A stretch of DNA of 64,000 nucleotides from Rappaport israeli. Its GTDB lineage: Bacteria; Pseudomonadota; Gammaproteobacteria; Cardiobacteriales; Cardiobacteriaceae. This document shows, in pieces, positions 32,593 through 41,373 of the stretch (positions are counted from its first letter, which is position 1; every line of letters starts with the position of its first letter). The position numbers and the translations under genes were made by a program. The stretch lies in NCBI RefSeq assembly GCF_001888055.1, contig NZ_LXHZ01000018.1:1-64000 (forward strand). The letters are read 5' to 3'. Under the pieces are notes generated by a model. That model saw nothing but the letters and a program-made list of their open reading frames with translations, was not told the origin of the DNA and did not search any database.

Positions 32593-32637
32593 GCGGTTAA
32601 TATAAGGTGGCGCTAAAGTTTTAGCGGTTAATGTAAG
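32593..32637 (+). promoter_or_regulatory. Direct repeats and a palindrome upstream of zur
   Basis: GCGGTTAATATAAG (32593-32606) recurs as GCGGTTAATGTAAG (32624-32637), 31 bp apart, i.e. on the same DNA face. Between them is the perfect palindrome CGCTAAAGTTTTAGCG (32611-32626). This lies 19-63 bp before the zur start and could be an operator, but it does not match the known gamma Zur box. Confidence 0.35.
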
Positions 32638-32655
32638 TTTGCATGAGTATTTGGA

Positions 32656-33123
32656 ATGGTTATGGATAATTTGGTTTTGGATAAGGAGCGTTTGCTCAAT
32701 AAGGCTGAGCGCCATTGTCAACGTCGGGGAGCGCGTTTGACGCCTTCGCGGCGACAGGTTTTGTCGTTGGTGATGGAGTATTCTGATGTGGTGAAAGCCT
32801 ATGATATTTTAAGTGATTTGCAAAAACTTAAAGGAAATGCAGCGCCCCCTACGGTATATCGCGCGTTAGATTTTTTGGTGGAAATGGGGATTTTGCACCG
32901 CGCGGAGTTATTAAATGGGTTTATTTTTTGTCGGCAGTTTCATCAACATCATCGCAGTATTATTTTAAGTTGTACGCATTGTGGGAAGGTGGTTGAGAAT
33001 GCTGCCGCTGAGCAGGTGCAAGCTTTGATGGAGTATGCAAAAGGGCAAGGGTTTGCTTTGGATGAAATTCCTTTGGTATTTAATGGGGTGTGTATACAGT
33101 GTGAGAAAAGAAATGATATATAA
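32656..33123 (+). CDS. zur: Zinc uptake regulator Zur (Fur family)
   Basis: A winged-helix repressor responding to Zn2+. The N-terminal half is the DNA-binding domain (RGARLTPSRRQVLSLV; APPTVYRALDFLVEMGILHR, where APPTVYRALDFL is typical of Zur within the Fur family). The C-terminal half has the metal sites: FCRQFHQHHRSIILSCTHCGKV (CxxC with the His cluster) and the second cysteine pair GVCIQCEK. Two near ATGs (32656 and 32662) are possible. It overlaps yggS by 11 bp. Confidence 0.9.
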   Translation: MVMDNLVLDKERLLNKAERHCQRRGARLTPSRRQVLSLVMEYSDVVKAYDILSDLQKLKGNAAPPTVYRALDFLVEMGILHRAELLNGFIFCRQFHQHHRSIILSCTHCGKVVENAAAEQVQALMEYAKGQGFALDEIPLVFNGVCIQCEKRNDI

Positions 33124-33817
33124 TGAAAATGAGATTGCTCAGCGCATTGCAACAGTGCGTGCACAAATTGAGAGGGCTACTGAGCAGGCAGGGCGTGAGG
33201 TTGGGGCGGTCTCGCTTATGTTGGTCACCAAAACAGTTGAGGCAAAAAGAATTATTCAGGCGTTGGAATGTGGTGAGCACTTGATTGGTGAAAATAAGGT
33301 GCAGGAGTTGCAAGATAAGCAGGCAAGGCTTGAGGGGCAACGCTATGAAGCGCATCTAATTGGGCATTTGCAAACCAATAAGGTGAAGGAGGTGATTGGT
33401 TATGCCCAATGTATTCAATCGCTTGACCGTCTCAAGTTGGCGGATAAATTACAACAGCGTTTGGAGTTTGAAGATAAAACAATTGAGGCGTTGGTGCAGG
33501 TGAATACTTCTGCAGAGGCGAGTAAGTTTGGCGTTGCGCCTGATAAAGCTTTGGCGCTGATTGGGCAGTTGCGCGACTATGAGCGAATTAACATTCGTGG
33601 ATTGATGACCATTGCGACCTATACTGAGGATGAAAGGGAAATTCGACGCTGTTTTCAATTGCTTAAAACGCTACAGCAAAAGGCGCAGCAACGCTATGGG
33701 GATTATGGCGATTTTAAAACGCTGTCCATGGGAATGAGTAAGGATATGAAAATTGCCATTGAAGAGGGCAGTACGATTGTGCGTCTTGGGCGGGCAATCT
33801 TTGGGGCGCGGGATTAG
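33113..33817 (+). CDS. yggS: Pyridoxal 5'-phosphate homeostasis protein, YggS/PLPBP family
   Basis: A PLP-binding single-domain TIM barrel that buffers free PLP. Seen: the PLP lysine in MLVTKTVEAKRI; GENKVQEL; HLIGHLQTNKVKEV; and the phosphate-site end LSMGMSKDMKIAIEEGSTIVRLGRAIFG. ATG 33113 gives the normal start (MIYNENEIAQRI). The longer ORF from 33035 overlaps zur heavily and is rejected. An 11-bp overlap with zur implies coupling. Confidence 0.93.
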   Translation: MIYNENEIAQRIATVRAQIERATEQAGREVGAVSLMLVTKTVEAKRIIQALECGEHLIGENKVQELQDKQARLEGQRYEAHLIGHLQTNKVKEVIGYAQCIQSLDRLKLADKLQQRLEFEDKTIEALVQVNTSAEASKFGVAPDKALALIGQLRDYERINIRGLMTIATYTEDEREIRRCFQLLKTLQQKAQQRYGDYGDFKTLSMGMSKDMKIAIEEGSTIVRLGRAIFGARD

Positions 33818-33837
33818 GCTAAGGAGCGGAGGTAATC

Positions 33838-34326
33838 ATGAATTTTGATGTGGCGGTGTATGCTTGGGCGCGGGCGTTGCATGTGCTGGGCGTGGTGGTG
33901 TGGATTGGTGGGGTGTTTTTTGTAACGGCGGTATTGTTGCCAGCGTTAAAACGTTTTCCCGCACAGGAGCGCTTGCCATTATTTTCTACATTAGAGCATC
34001 GCTTTAGTTGGATAGCGCGGGTGGCGTTGCTTGTGGTGGTTGTGAGTGGCGCTTTTTTAGCGCATATGATTGGCTTTTGGGAGCGCATGGGGGAGTCTCA
34101 TTTATGGCCAATTCATTTGATGATGTTGGTAAGTGTTATTTTTTCACTGATTTTATTTGTAATTGAGCCTATTTTTGGAAAACGGGTGTTGGAGCCTTTT
34201 GCAAGACGCCACCCTGAAAAGGCGTTTGCGCGCGCTGGGGTGATTCATTGGTTATTGACATTGCTAAGCTTTTCCGCTGTTTTGGCAGGGGTGTTGCTCG
34301 CGCATGGTTATATTTTGTTTGCATAA
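33838..34326 (+). CDS. CopD-like four-helix membrane protein (162 aa)
   Basis: Four predicted membrane helices with conserved-looking histidines: ARALHVLGVVVWIGGVFFV at the start, a HRFSWIARVALLVVVVSG helix, HLWPIHLMMLVSVIFSLIL, and VIHWLLTLLSFSAVLAGVLLAHG. This fits the CopD/DUF-type membrane domain, which is linked to copper handling or haem-containing membrane proteins; the precise role is unknown. A good ribosome site (AAGGAGCGGAGG) precedes ATG 33838. It lies 20 bp after yggS, so it is probably in the zur-yggS operon. Confidence 0.75.
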   Translation: MNFDVAVYAWARALHVLGVVVWIGGVFFVTAVLLPALKRFPAQERLPLFSTLEHRFSWIARVALLVVVVSGAFLAHMIGFWERMGESHLWPIHLMMLVSVIFSLILFVIEPIFGKRVLEPFARRHPEKAFARAGVIHWLLTLLSFSAVLAGVLLAHGYILFA

Positions 34327-34356
34327 ATATTTTTAATTCACTAAAAGGAGAGATAG

Positions 34357-35748
34357 ATGATTGGCTTTTTAAAACCTGCGCCACACCAGCCTTTGCTGGA
34401 AGACAGTAAAATAGATCCAACGTATAAACGTCTACGTTGGCAGGTGTTTTTTGGCATATTTTTTGGCTATGCCGCCTATTATTTTGTGCGTAAGAATTTT
34501 TCTTTGGCTGTGCCGGGGATGGTGGAAGCTGGATTGTATAGCAAAAAAGAATTAGGCGATGCGATGGCAATGATTTCAATTTCCTATGGAATCTCTAAAT
34601 TTTTAATGGGCGCTGTCTCTGATAAATCAAATGCTAAAGTGTTTTTATCCCTCGGATTGTTTTTATCTGGCGCAATTATGGTGTGTATGGGTTGGTTTCC
34701 ATGGGCAACAAGTAGTGTGGCGATTATGTCAGTATTGTTGTTTATTAATGGCTGGGTGCAGGGAATGGGTTGGCCACCTTGTGGGCGGACGATGGTGCAT
34801 TGGTGGTCAAAAAAAGAACGTGGCACAATCGTATCTGTTTGGAATACGGCTCATAATTTAGGAGGCGGAGTGCCAGCTTATTTGCTTGTGCTGGCGGTGA
34901 GCTTATACGCTTCAACGCATGGCATTGAAAAAGAGGCGGTACAAAATGCCGATGTATGGCAACAAGCGTTGTATTACCCTGGAATTGCAGCGATGATTGC
35001 AGCGGTTGTGGTGTTTTTTGTAATGAAGGATACCCCGCAATCTTGTGGATTGCCTCCTATTGAACAATATAAAAATGATTATCCTGAAGATTATGACGAG
35101 ACAACAGCAGAGCAAGAATTGTCTACAAAGGCAATTTTTGTAGAGTATGTGTTTAAAAATAAATTGCTATGGTATATCGCCTGCGCCAATGCTTTTGTGT
35201 ATTTAATCCGCTACGGCATTTTAGATTGGGCGCCTACTTATTTATATGAGGTGCGTCATTTTAATATTAGCAAAAGCTCAAATGCCTATGCTTTTTATGA
35301 GTTTGCCGCTATTCCTGGAACACTTTTTTGCGGCTGGGCATCAGATAAAATTTTTAAAAGCAAGCGCGGACTAACTGGCTTGGTCTTTATGGTATTGGTT
35401 ACGATTGCTGTTTATCTATATTGGCAGGCGCAATCGCAAAATATGGCAATGTTTATGATGATTGCGGTAGGCTTTTTGGTTTATGGACCAGTGATGCTCA
35501 TTGGTTTGCATGCTTTAGAATTAGCGCCTAAAAAAGCTGCAGGAACCGCCGCAGGATTTACAGGCTTGTTTGGTTATTTGGGAGGCTCGGTAGCAGCAAG
35601 TGCTATTATCGGGCGCATGGTTGAATCTCATGGCTGGGATATGGGATTTTATATTATGATTGGTGGTGGCGTGCTTGCTTGTGTATTGTTGTTTTTAACA
35701 ATGTTACAAGAAAATAAGCATAAGGAAAAAATAGGCGAGACTTACTAA
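34357..35748 (+). CDS. glpT: Glycerol-3-phosphate:phosphate antiporter GlpT
   Basis: A major-facilitator antiporter importing sn-glycerol 3-phosphate in exchange for Pi. Sequence matches GlpT strongly along its length: FKPAPHQP-like start; [21 protein letters not shown] (substrate Arg); [53 protein letters not shown]; and [21 protein letters not shown] with the second substrate Arg region. There are 12 predicted helices and 463 aa. No glpQ or glpK is adjacent. AAGGAGAG precedes ATG 34357. GlpT is also the usual route for fosfomycin entry. Confidence 0.95.
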   Translation: MIGFLKPAPHQPLLEDSKIDPTYKRLRWQVFFGIFFGYAAYYFVRKNFSLAVPGMVEAGLYSKKELGDAMAMISISYGISKFLMGAVSDKSNAKVFLSLGLFLSGAIMVCMGWFPWATSSVAIMSVLLFINGWVQGMGWPPCGRTMVHWWSKKERGTIVSVWNTAHNLGGGVPAYLLVLAVSLYASTHGIEKEAVQNADVWQQALYYPGIAAMIAAVVVFFVMKDTPQSCGLPPIEQYKNDYPEDYDETTAEQELSTKAIFVEYVFKNKLLWYIACANAFVYLIRYGILDWAPTYLYEVRHFNISKSSNAYAFYEFAAIPGTLFCGWASDKIFKSKRGLTGLVFMVLVTIAVYLYWQAQSQNMAMFMMIAVGFLVYGPVMLIGLHALELAPKKAAGTAAGFTGLFGYLGGSVAASAIIGRMVESHGWDMGFYIMIGGGVLACVLLFLTMLQENKHKEKIGETY

Positions 35749-35820
35749 AGTAAAGCTTATTGATGGTTTGGCGTACAAAGAGTGCACCAATTTTGGAAAA
35801 TTATAATGAAGGAGAAGGCA

Positions 35821-36270
35821 ATGGATATTTTTGCAGCACTAAGAAAAAGTCATGACGTACAAAGGAAATTATGTGATGAATTAGAAAATACGCAGGGCGA
35901 TAGCGTAGAGCGTCAAGAGGTTTTTCATCATCTAAAAACTGAACTGCATGCTCACGCAGCAGCTGAAGAACGTTATTTTTATATCCCTTGCATGGAGCGT
36001 GATTCGGGATTGGATTTATCTCGACACGCAATTTCAGAACATCATGAAATGGATGAGTTGATTGAGAAATTAGAAGAAATGGATAAGAGTGCGCCGCAAT
36101 GGTTGATTACTGCTAAAGAGTTAACTCACAAAGTGCGCCACCATTTAGAAGAGGAAGAGCATAAGTTTTTCCAAATGGCAGGTAAAATTCTAAATAAAGA
36201 GGAAAAACAATCCCTTTCTGATGACTATTTAGCGGAACTTGAAGAGATGCGCGAGAAATTAGGGCAGTAA
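35821..36270 (+). CDS. Hemerythrin-like cation-binding protein (149 aa)
   Basis: A four-helix bundle with the hemerythrin di-iron ligand pattern: His in LRKSHDVQ; HLKTELHAHAAAEERYFY (HxxxE); HAISEHHEMDELIE; and KVRHHLEEEEHKFF (HxxxE). Such proteins bind O2, NO or peroxide, or help repair iron centres; which applies here is unknown. ATG 35821 has AAGGAG just upstream. The ORF's earlier start at 35782 is rejected. It ends in a perfect terminator. Confidence 0.85.
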   Translation: MDIFAALRKSHDVQRKLCDELENTQGDSVERQEVFHHLKTELHAHAAAEERYFYIPCMERDSGLDLSRHAISEHHEMDELIEKLEEMDKSAPQWLITAKELTHKVRHHLEEEEHKFFQMAGKILNKEEKQSLSDDYLAELEEMREKLGQ

Positions 36271-36305
36271 TTGTCCCAAAGACTTGAATTGGCATCATTG
36301 ACTAT

Positions 36306-36332
36306 GCGGTAAGTAATCTTACCGCTTTTTTA
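36306..36332 (+). terminator. Strong rho-independent terminator after the hemerythrin gene
   Basis: GCGGTAAG (36306-36313) pairs perfectly with CTTACCGC (36318-36325) around a TAAT loop, followed by TTTTTT. Confidence 0.9.
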
Positions 36333-36447
36333 TATTTTGATGGCAGGAATGGTTTGGTAATTGAGTTGGTGGCATAAAAATATTTCGGATTTCGATTTTT
36401 TAAGGGATAAGCTGGCTTGTATTGTTTTAATAAGAACTGGTGTGTTA

Positions 36448-36466
36448 AATAATGATACTTATTATC
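36448..36466 (+). promoter_or_regulatory. Fur-box-like operator
   Basis: AATAATGATACTTATTATC agrees with the 19-bp Fur consensus at 16 of 19 positions (differences at positions 1, 11 and 13) and is nearly palindromic. It lies about 226 bp upstream of aceE and directly before a TATACT hexamer (36471-36476), the usual geometry for Fur blocking a promoter. Confidence 0.55.
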
Positions 36467-36619
36467 AATTTATACTTAAATTTTTATCAAAAAGTATCTT
36501 CATTAATCAATAAAAAATATAAAAGAATGTCTTTAAATCAAAAAGATGGATTAATATCTATAGATAAAGATTTTATTGCAAAAAGATGTGTTGGCGCTTG
36601 GCGTGTTATCTATAGGAAG

Positions 36620-36636
36620 TCGTGATACAATCACGA
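36620..36636 (+). promoter_or_regulatory. Perfect palindrome TCGTGAT-ACA-ATCACGA upstream of aceE
   Basis: Seven-base arms with a three-base centre, 55 bp before the aceE ATG. It overlaps a TACAAT -10-like hexamer (36626-36631). It does not resemble the PdhR site I know. Candidate operator, or hairpin ending a short leader RNA. Confidence 0.45.
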
Positions 36637-36691
36637 GGATTTTAAAGCTGGTTTAGACTGGCATTAGTAGTAATTTTTATAGGAGAGTACT

Positions 36692-39346
36692 ATGGCGAAG
36701 GAAACTAAAGATATCGATCCAAAAGAAACCCAAGAATGGTTAGCGTCGTTAGAGAGCGTGTTAAATACAGATGGGGTGGAGCGCGCGCATTATCTATTAG
36801 AAACATTAATTGAGCGTGCAAGTTTAGATGGTATGGATTTACCCTATAGCGCGAATACGCCTTATGTCAATACCATTCCTTTATCTAAGCAACCCCCTTA
36901 TCCTGGTGATTGGGTGTTAGAGCATAAAATCCGTTCTTATATTCGTTGGAATGCTTTGGCGATGGTGGTAAGATCTGGCAAGACAACAAATGTTGGTGGG
37001 CATATCGCTAGTTTCGCTTCTTCTGCGACTTTGTATGAGGTAGGGCAAAATCATTTTTGGCGTGGTCAAGAAGGAGAGACTGGGGGAGATTTGATTTTCT
37101 TCCAAGGACATTGTGCCCCTGGGTTTTATGCGCGCGCTTATTTAGAAGGGCGTTTAACAGATGAGAATTTAGACAATTTCCGTCAAGAGGTTGGTGGCAA
37201 TGGTTTGTCTTCTTATCCTCATCCATGGTTAATGCCTGAGTTTTGGCAATTTCCAACGGTCTCTATGGGATTGGGGCCATTTATGGCAATTTATCAAGCC
37301 CGTTTTATGCGCTATATGGAAAGCCGAGGATTTATTAAAGAGACTGGGCGTAAAGTATGGGCATTTTGTGGGGATGGCGAGATGGATGAGCCTGAATCAC
37401 GCGGTGCATTAGCATTGGCTGGACGTGAGAATTTAAATAATTTGGTGTTTGTAATTAACTGTAATTTACAGCGCTTAGATGGTCCAGTGCGTGGTAACGG
37501 TAAAATCGTGCAAGAACTAGAAGGGGAGTTTAGAGGCTCAGGCTGGAATGTTATTAAGTTGCTTTGGGGGAATAAGTGGGACTATCTTGGCACGGGATAA
37601 AAAGGGATTATTGCACAAGCGCATGATGGAAGTGCTTGATGGCGATTACCAAACTTATAAATCTAAAGATGGCGCTTATGTGCGCGAGCATTTCTTTAAC
37701 TCACCTGAATTAAAAGAACTTGTAAAAGACTTATCAGATAAAGATATCTGGGAATTAAATCGTGGTGGGCATGACCCTGCAAAATCTACGCCGCCTATCA
37801 AGCAGCAATGGAAAGCGATAAGCCTACAGTTATTTTGGCCAAAACAATTAAAGGCTATGCAATGGGGGGTACAGCTGAGGCGCAAAATATTGCCCACCAA
37901 GCTAAAAAAATGGATTTTGAACAATTAAAGGCTTTCCGTGATCGTTTTGAACTGCCTTTAACAGATGAACAAGTAGAAAATGTCGACTTTATCAAGCTAG
38001 AAGAAGGCTCAAAAGCATTAGAGTATTTGCATGAAAGACGTAAGGCGTTAGAAGGTTATGTGCCTGCACGTAAAGTATCTTCCTCTTCAATGCCTATTCC
38101 TGAACTATCTATATTTGATTCAGTATTGCAGGCGACTAAAGAAGGGCGTGAGATTTCTACAACCATGGCATTTGTGCGCATTTTATCGGCGCTTTTAAAA
38201 GATAAATCTCTTGGAAAACATATTGTTCCCATTGTTCCAGATGAATCGCGCACTTTTGGAATGGAAGGGTTATTCCGCCAGTATGGAATTTGGAATCCAC
38301 TTGGTCAGCAATACACCCCTGCTGATGCAGAGCAGTTGATGTTTTATAAAGAATCAAAAGATGGACAGATTTTGCAAGAAGGAATTAATGAGGCAGGCGG
38401 TTTGTGCGATTGGATTGCCGCTGGGACGTCTTATTCTGTGCATGGCGTTCCAATGATTCCATTTTATATTTACTATTCAATGTTTGGCTTCCAGCGCGTG
38501 GGTGATTTTATCTGGGCAGCAGGAGACCAAAGAACGCGCGGTTTCTTATTAGGAGGCACTGCAGGTCGTACAACGCTTAATGGTGAGGGCTTGCAACATC
38601 AAGACGGGCATAGTCTTTTGCTTGCAGGAACAATTCCAAACTGTGTGGCTTACGATCCGACATTTGCTTATGAAGTGGCGGTTATTATTCAAGATGGTTT
38701 GCGCCGAATGTATCAAGAGCAAGAAGATGTCTTTTTCTACATTACTTTGCTTAATGAGAATTATGCGCAGCCTGCAATGCCTGAGGGTTCAAAAGAAGGT
38801 ATTTTAAAAGGACTTTATAAGATTCAATCGCATGAAGGTCAAAAAGCACAAGTGCAATTGATGGGTTCTGGTTCAATCTTGATGGAAGTCATTGAAGCTG
38901 CAAAATTACTTGCTCAGGATTGGGGAATTGGTTCAGATGTTTGGAGTGCGCCATCGTTTACCTTGCTTGCGCGTGATGGCATGGAGGTAGAACGTTATAA
39001 TCGCTTGAATCCTTTAGAAAAAGCAAAAGAAGCTTATGTAAAAACTCAGCTTAAAGATGCTAAGGGTCCAATCGTGGTGTCAACCGATTATCAGCGTGCT
39101 TATCCTGAACAAATTCGCGCTTATTTGCCTGAAGATAAGCAAATGATTGTATTGGGTACAGACGGTTATGGGCGTTCAGATACACGCGAAGCGTTGCGCG
39201 CTTTCTTTGAGGTAGACCGTTATCATGTTGTCATTGCAGCACTCAAAGCATTGGCTGATGAGGGCACAATTGAGTTTAAATTGGTTAAAGAAGCAGTAGA
39301 TAAGTATCAAATTGATTTTGATGCACAAATGCCAACTAAGCATTAA
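36692..39346 (+). CDS. aceE: Pyruvate dehydrogenase E1 component, homodimeric type (two frameshifts)
   Basis: E1 decarboxylates pyruvate with thiamine diphosphate and acetylates lipoyl-E2. Three raw fragments are one protein of about 885 aa. Seen: [21 protein letters not shown]; the ThDP motif [15 protein letters not shown]...[66 protein letters not shown]; and [12 protein letters not shown]. One T-like base is missing near 37587 (restoring DYLLARDKKG) and one A at 37781-37784 (restoring [16 protein letters not shown]). AGGAGAG precedes the ATG. It is 31 bp upstream of aceF. Confidence 0.94.
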
Positions 39347-39377
39347 TCAATTGCAAAAATTTTAAGGAAAAAGAATT

Positions 39378-41066
39378 ATGAGTATTGAAATTCGTGTTCC
39401 CGATATTGGTGATTTTGACGCCGTTGATGTGATTGAGGTGTTGATTGCTGAGGGGGATGAGGTTGCGCTAGAGCAATCGGTATTGGTTTTAGAATCTGAT
39501 AAGGCATCGATGGAGGTTCCTGCTGAGCAGGCTGGGGTGGTCACTAAGGTATTAGTGAAAGCTGGCGACCAAGTGAAAAAAGGCGATGTTATCGCTGAGC
39601 TTGAGGTTTCTGATGAGCAAGATGACAATGAAGGTAAAAATCAAGAGAAAGCTGAAGAATCTGATGAAAAATCTTCAGAACAATCTAAGCAGTCCTCTGA
39701 GGAAAAAGATAATAGCAGTGCTCAAGTAGAAGATGGGGCAGGAAAAACAGTTGATATCGTCATTCCAGATATTGGTGATTTTGATGCTGTTGATGTTATT
39801 GAGGTTAATGTTAGTGAAGGCGATAGCATAAGCAAAGAGCAGGCATTAGTAACCTTAGAATCAGATAAAGCATCTATGGAAGTGCCATCTGAATATGAAG
39901 GCAAGGTGGTTAAACTAACTGTATCTGCTGGAGATAAGGTTGCAAGTGGTGATGTGATTGGACAAATTGAAGTAGCGGAGGGAGGTTCTTCTAAATCGCA
40001 ATCTTCAGAGAATAAGGCTCAATCTGCAGAAAAAGCACCTAAACAATCTGCTAGCAAGTCGGAACAATCTGACAATGTGGACTCTAAAAATGACCGTGCG
40101 CAAAATGAATCTGCGCAAAATCAACGTTCGCAACCTGCTGAATTTGATGAACAGAGTTTTGCTAAAGCGCATGCCAGTCCGTCAGTGCGTAAATTTGCGC
40201 GTGAATTGGGTGCAGATTTAGGCTCAATTAAAGGAACTGGACGCAAGGGACGGATTGTTGAGGAAGATGTAAAAGCCTTTGTTAAACAAGCGTTGAGTGC
40301 TAAAGCTTCATCTGGCGTACAAGGGGGCAGTGGAATTCCAAGCATGCCAGTGGTGGATTTCTCACAATTTGGAGAAACAGAAGAGCAAAAATTATCGCGC
40401 ATCAATGTGTTAACTGGTGAGGCGATGACGCGTAATTGGCTCAATATTCCACATGTTACGCAACATGAGTTGGCAGATGTAACGCAATTAGAGCAGTTCC
40501 GTAAAGATTTGAAGGCTGAGGCGGAGAAAAAAGGTGTTCGTGTTACCATGCTGGCCTTTTTAATGAAGGCTCTAGTTGTGGGTATGAAGGAATTGCCACG
40601 CTTTAATTCATCTTTATCTTCTGATGGCAAATCATTGATTTTGAAGAAATACTATAATATTGGTATTGCGGTAGATACGCCTAATGGTTTGGTTGTGCCA
40701 GTGATTAAATCGGTTGACCAAAAAGGGATTTATGAGCTTTCTTCTGATTTGATGGAAATTTCTAAAAAAGCACGTGAAGGGAAGTTATCTCCTAAGGATA
40801 TGTCTGGTGGTTCTATGACCATTTCTAGCTTAGGCGGTATTGGTGGGCATTACTTTACGCCGATTGTAAATGCTCCTGAGGTGGCTATTTTGGGGGTATC
40901 GCGTGCAAGTATGCAACCAGTATGGAATGGAAAAGAATTTACTCCACGATTAATGTTGCCGTTGTCGCTTTCTTATGATCATCGTGTGATTGATGGGGCA
41001 GATGGTGCGCGCATGATTGTGTTGTTATCCAATGTGCTACAAGATATGCGTCGCATTTTGTTATAG
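39378..41066 (+). CDS. aceF: Pyruvate dehydrogenase E2, dihydrolipoyllysine acetyltransferase
   Basis: Two lipoyl domains (about residues 1-75 and 120-195), each with the lipoylated lysine in LESDKASMEVP. They are joined by charged, Ser/Gln/Glu-rich flexible linkers in place of the Ala/Pro linkers of E. coli. A peripheral-subunit-binding domain (HASPSVRKFARELGADLGSI) precedes the acetyltransferase core, which has catalytic SYDHRVIDGADG near the C-terminus. Length 562 aa. The E3 gene (lpdA) does not follow: a terminator ends the operon at 41091-41121, so E3 must be encoded elsewhere. Confidence 0.95.
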   Translation: MSIEIRVPDIGDFDAVDVIEVLIAEGDEVALEQSVLVLESDKASMEVPAEQAGVVTKVLVKAGDQVKKGDVIAELEVSDEQDDNEGKNQEKAEESDEKSSEQSKQSSEEKDNSSAQVEDGAGKTVDIVIPDIGDFDAVDVIEVNVSEGDSISKEQALVTLESDKASMEVPSEYEGKVVKLTVSAGDKVASGDVIGQIEVAEGGSSKSQSSENKAQSAEKAPKQSASKSEQSDNVDSKNDRAQNESAQNQRSQPAEFDEQSFAKAHASPSVRKFARELGADLGSIKGTGRKGRIVEEDVKAFVKQALSAKASSGVQGGSGIPSMPVVDFSQFGETEEQKLSRINVLTGEAMTRNWLNIPHVTQHELADVTQLEQFRKDLKAEAEKKGVRVTMLAFLMKALVVGMKELPRFNSSLSSDGKSLILKKYYNIGIAVDTPNGLVVPVIKSVDQKGIYELSSDLMEISKKAREGKLSPKDMSGGSMTISSLGGIGGHYFTPIVNAPEVAILGVSRASMQPVWNGKEFTPRLMLPLSLSYDHRVIDGADGARMIVLLSNVLQDMRRILL

Positions 41067-41090
41067 GCGCTTATTTAGACTTGACACTGG

Positions 41091-41121
41091 GCGGTGCTAC
41101 TTTGGTAGTACCGCTTTTTTT
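41091..41121 (+). terminator. Rho-independent terminator after aceF
   Basis: GCGGTGCTAC (41091-41100) pairs with GTAGTACCGC (41105-41114), one G-U pair, TTTG loop, then a T-run. Confidence 0.88.
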
Positions 41122-41373
41122 ATGTCGTTTTAATTCTTTAGGGTTGATTTGTTTTTTAAGAATAAATTAAGGCACTAAAGTTTATAAAGGCGAGTTTTAA
41201 TTGAAAATATGCTACGTGCAAGCACAGAATAAATGCTGTTTATGCTGTGGCGAAGATAGATGGATTGGTTTTTTAGAAAAGTGGGGTTGCAAGGATAACA
41301 AGATTGGGTTTATAGGGCAGGTGGTGATATGATGGCGCGTTTTGTGTTTGTCGGTTAATTAGTTGAGGTGTGC

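Larger units (their letters stand above)
36333..36691 (+). other. AT-rich leader before aceE
   Basis: 359 bp without a confident gene. It holds a Fur-box-like site (36448-36466), a TATACT -10-like hexamer (36471-36476), a perfect 7-3-7 palindrome (36620-36636) and the aceE ribosome site (AGGAGAG). A 57-codon frame at 36452-36625 is open but has no ribosome site and no recognisable product, so it is not called. Confidence 0.6.

Noticed and set aside
36452-36625. 57-codon ORF (ATG 36452) between the Fur-like site and aceE
   Set aside because: No ribosome site, no recognisable motif, and such a length is expected by chance in AT-rich DNA; kept only as part of the leader description.
41201-41332. 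Cys-rich 43-codon frame (TTG start) before valS
   Set aside because: TTG start without Shine-Dalgarno and no family resemblance; the cysteine cluster is striking but can be chance.
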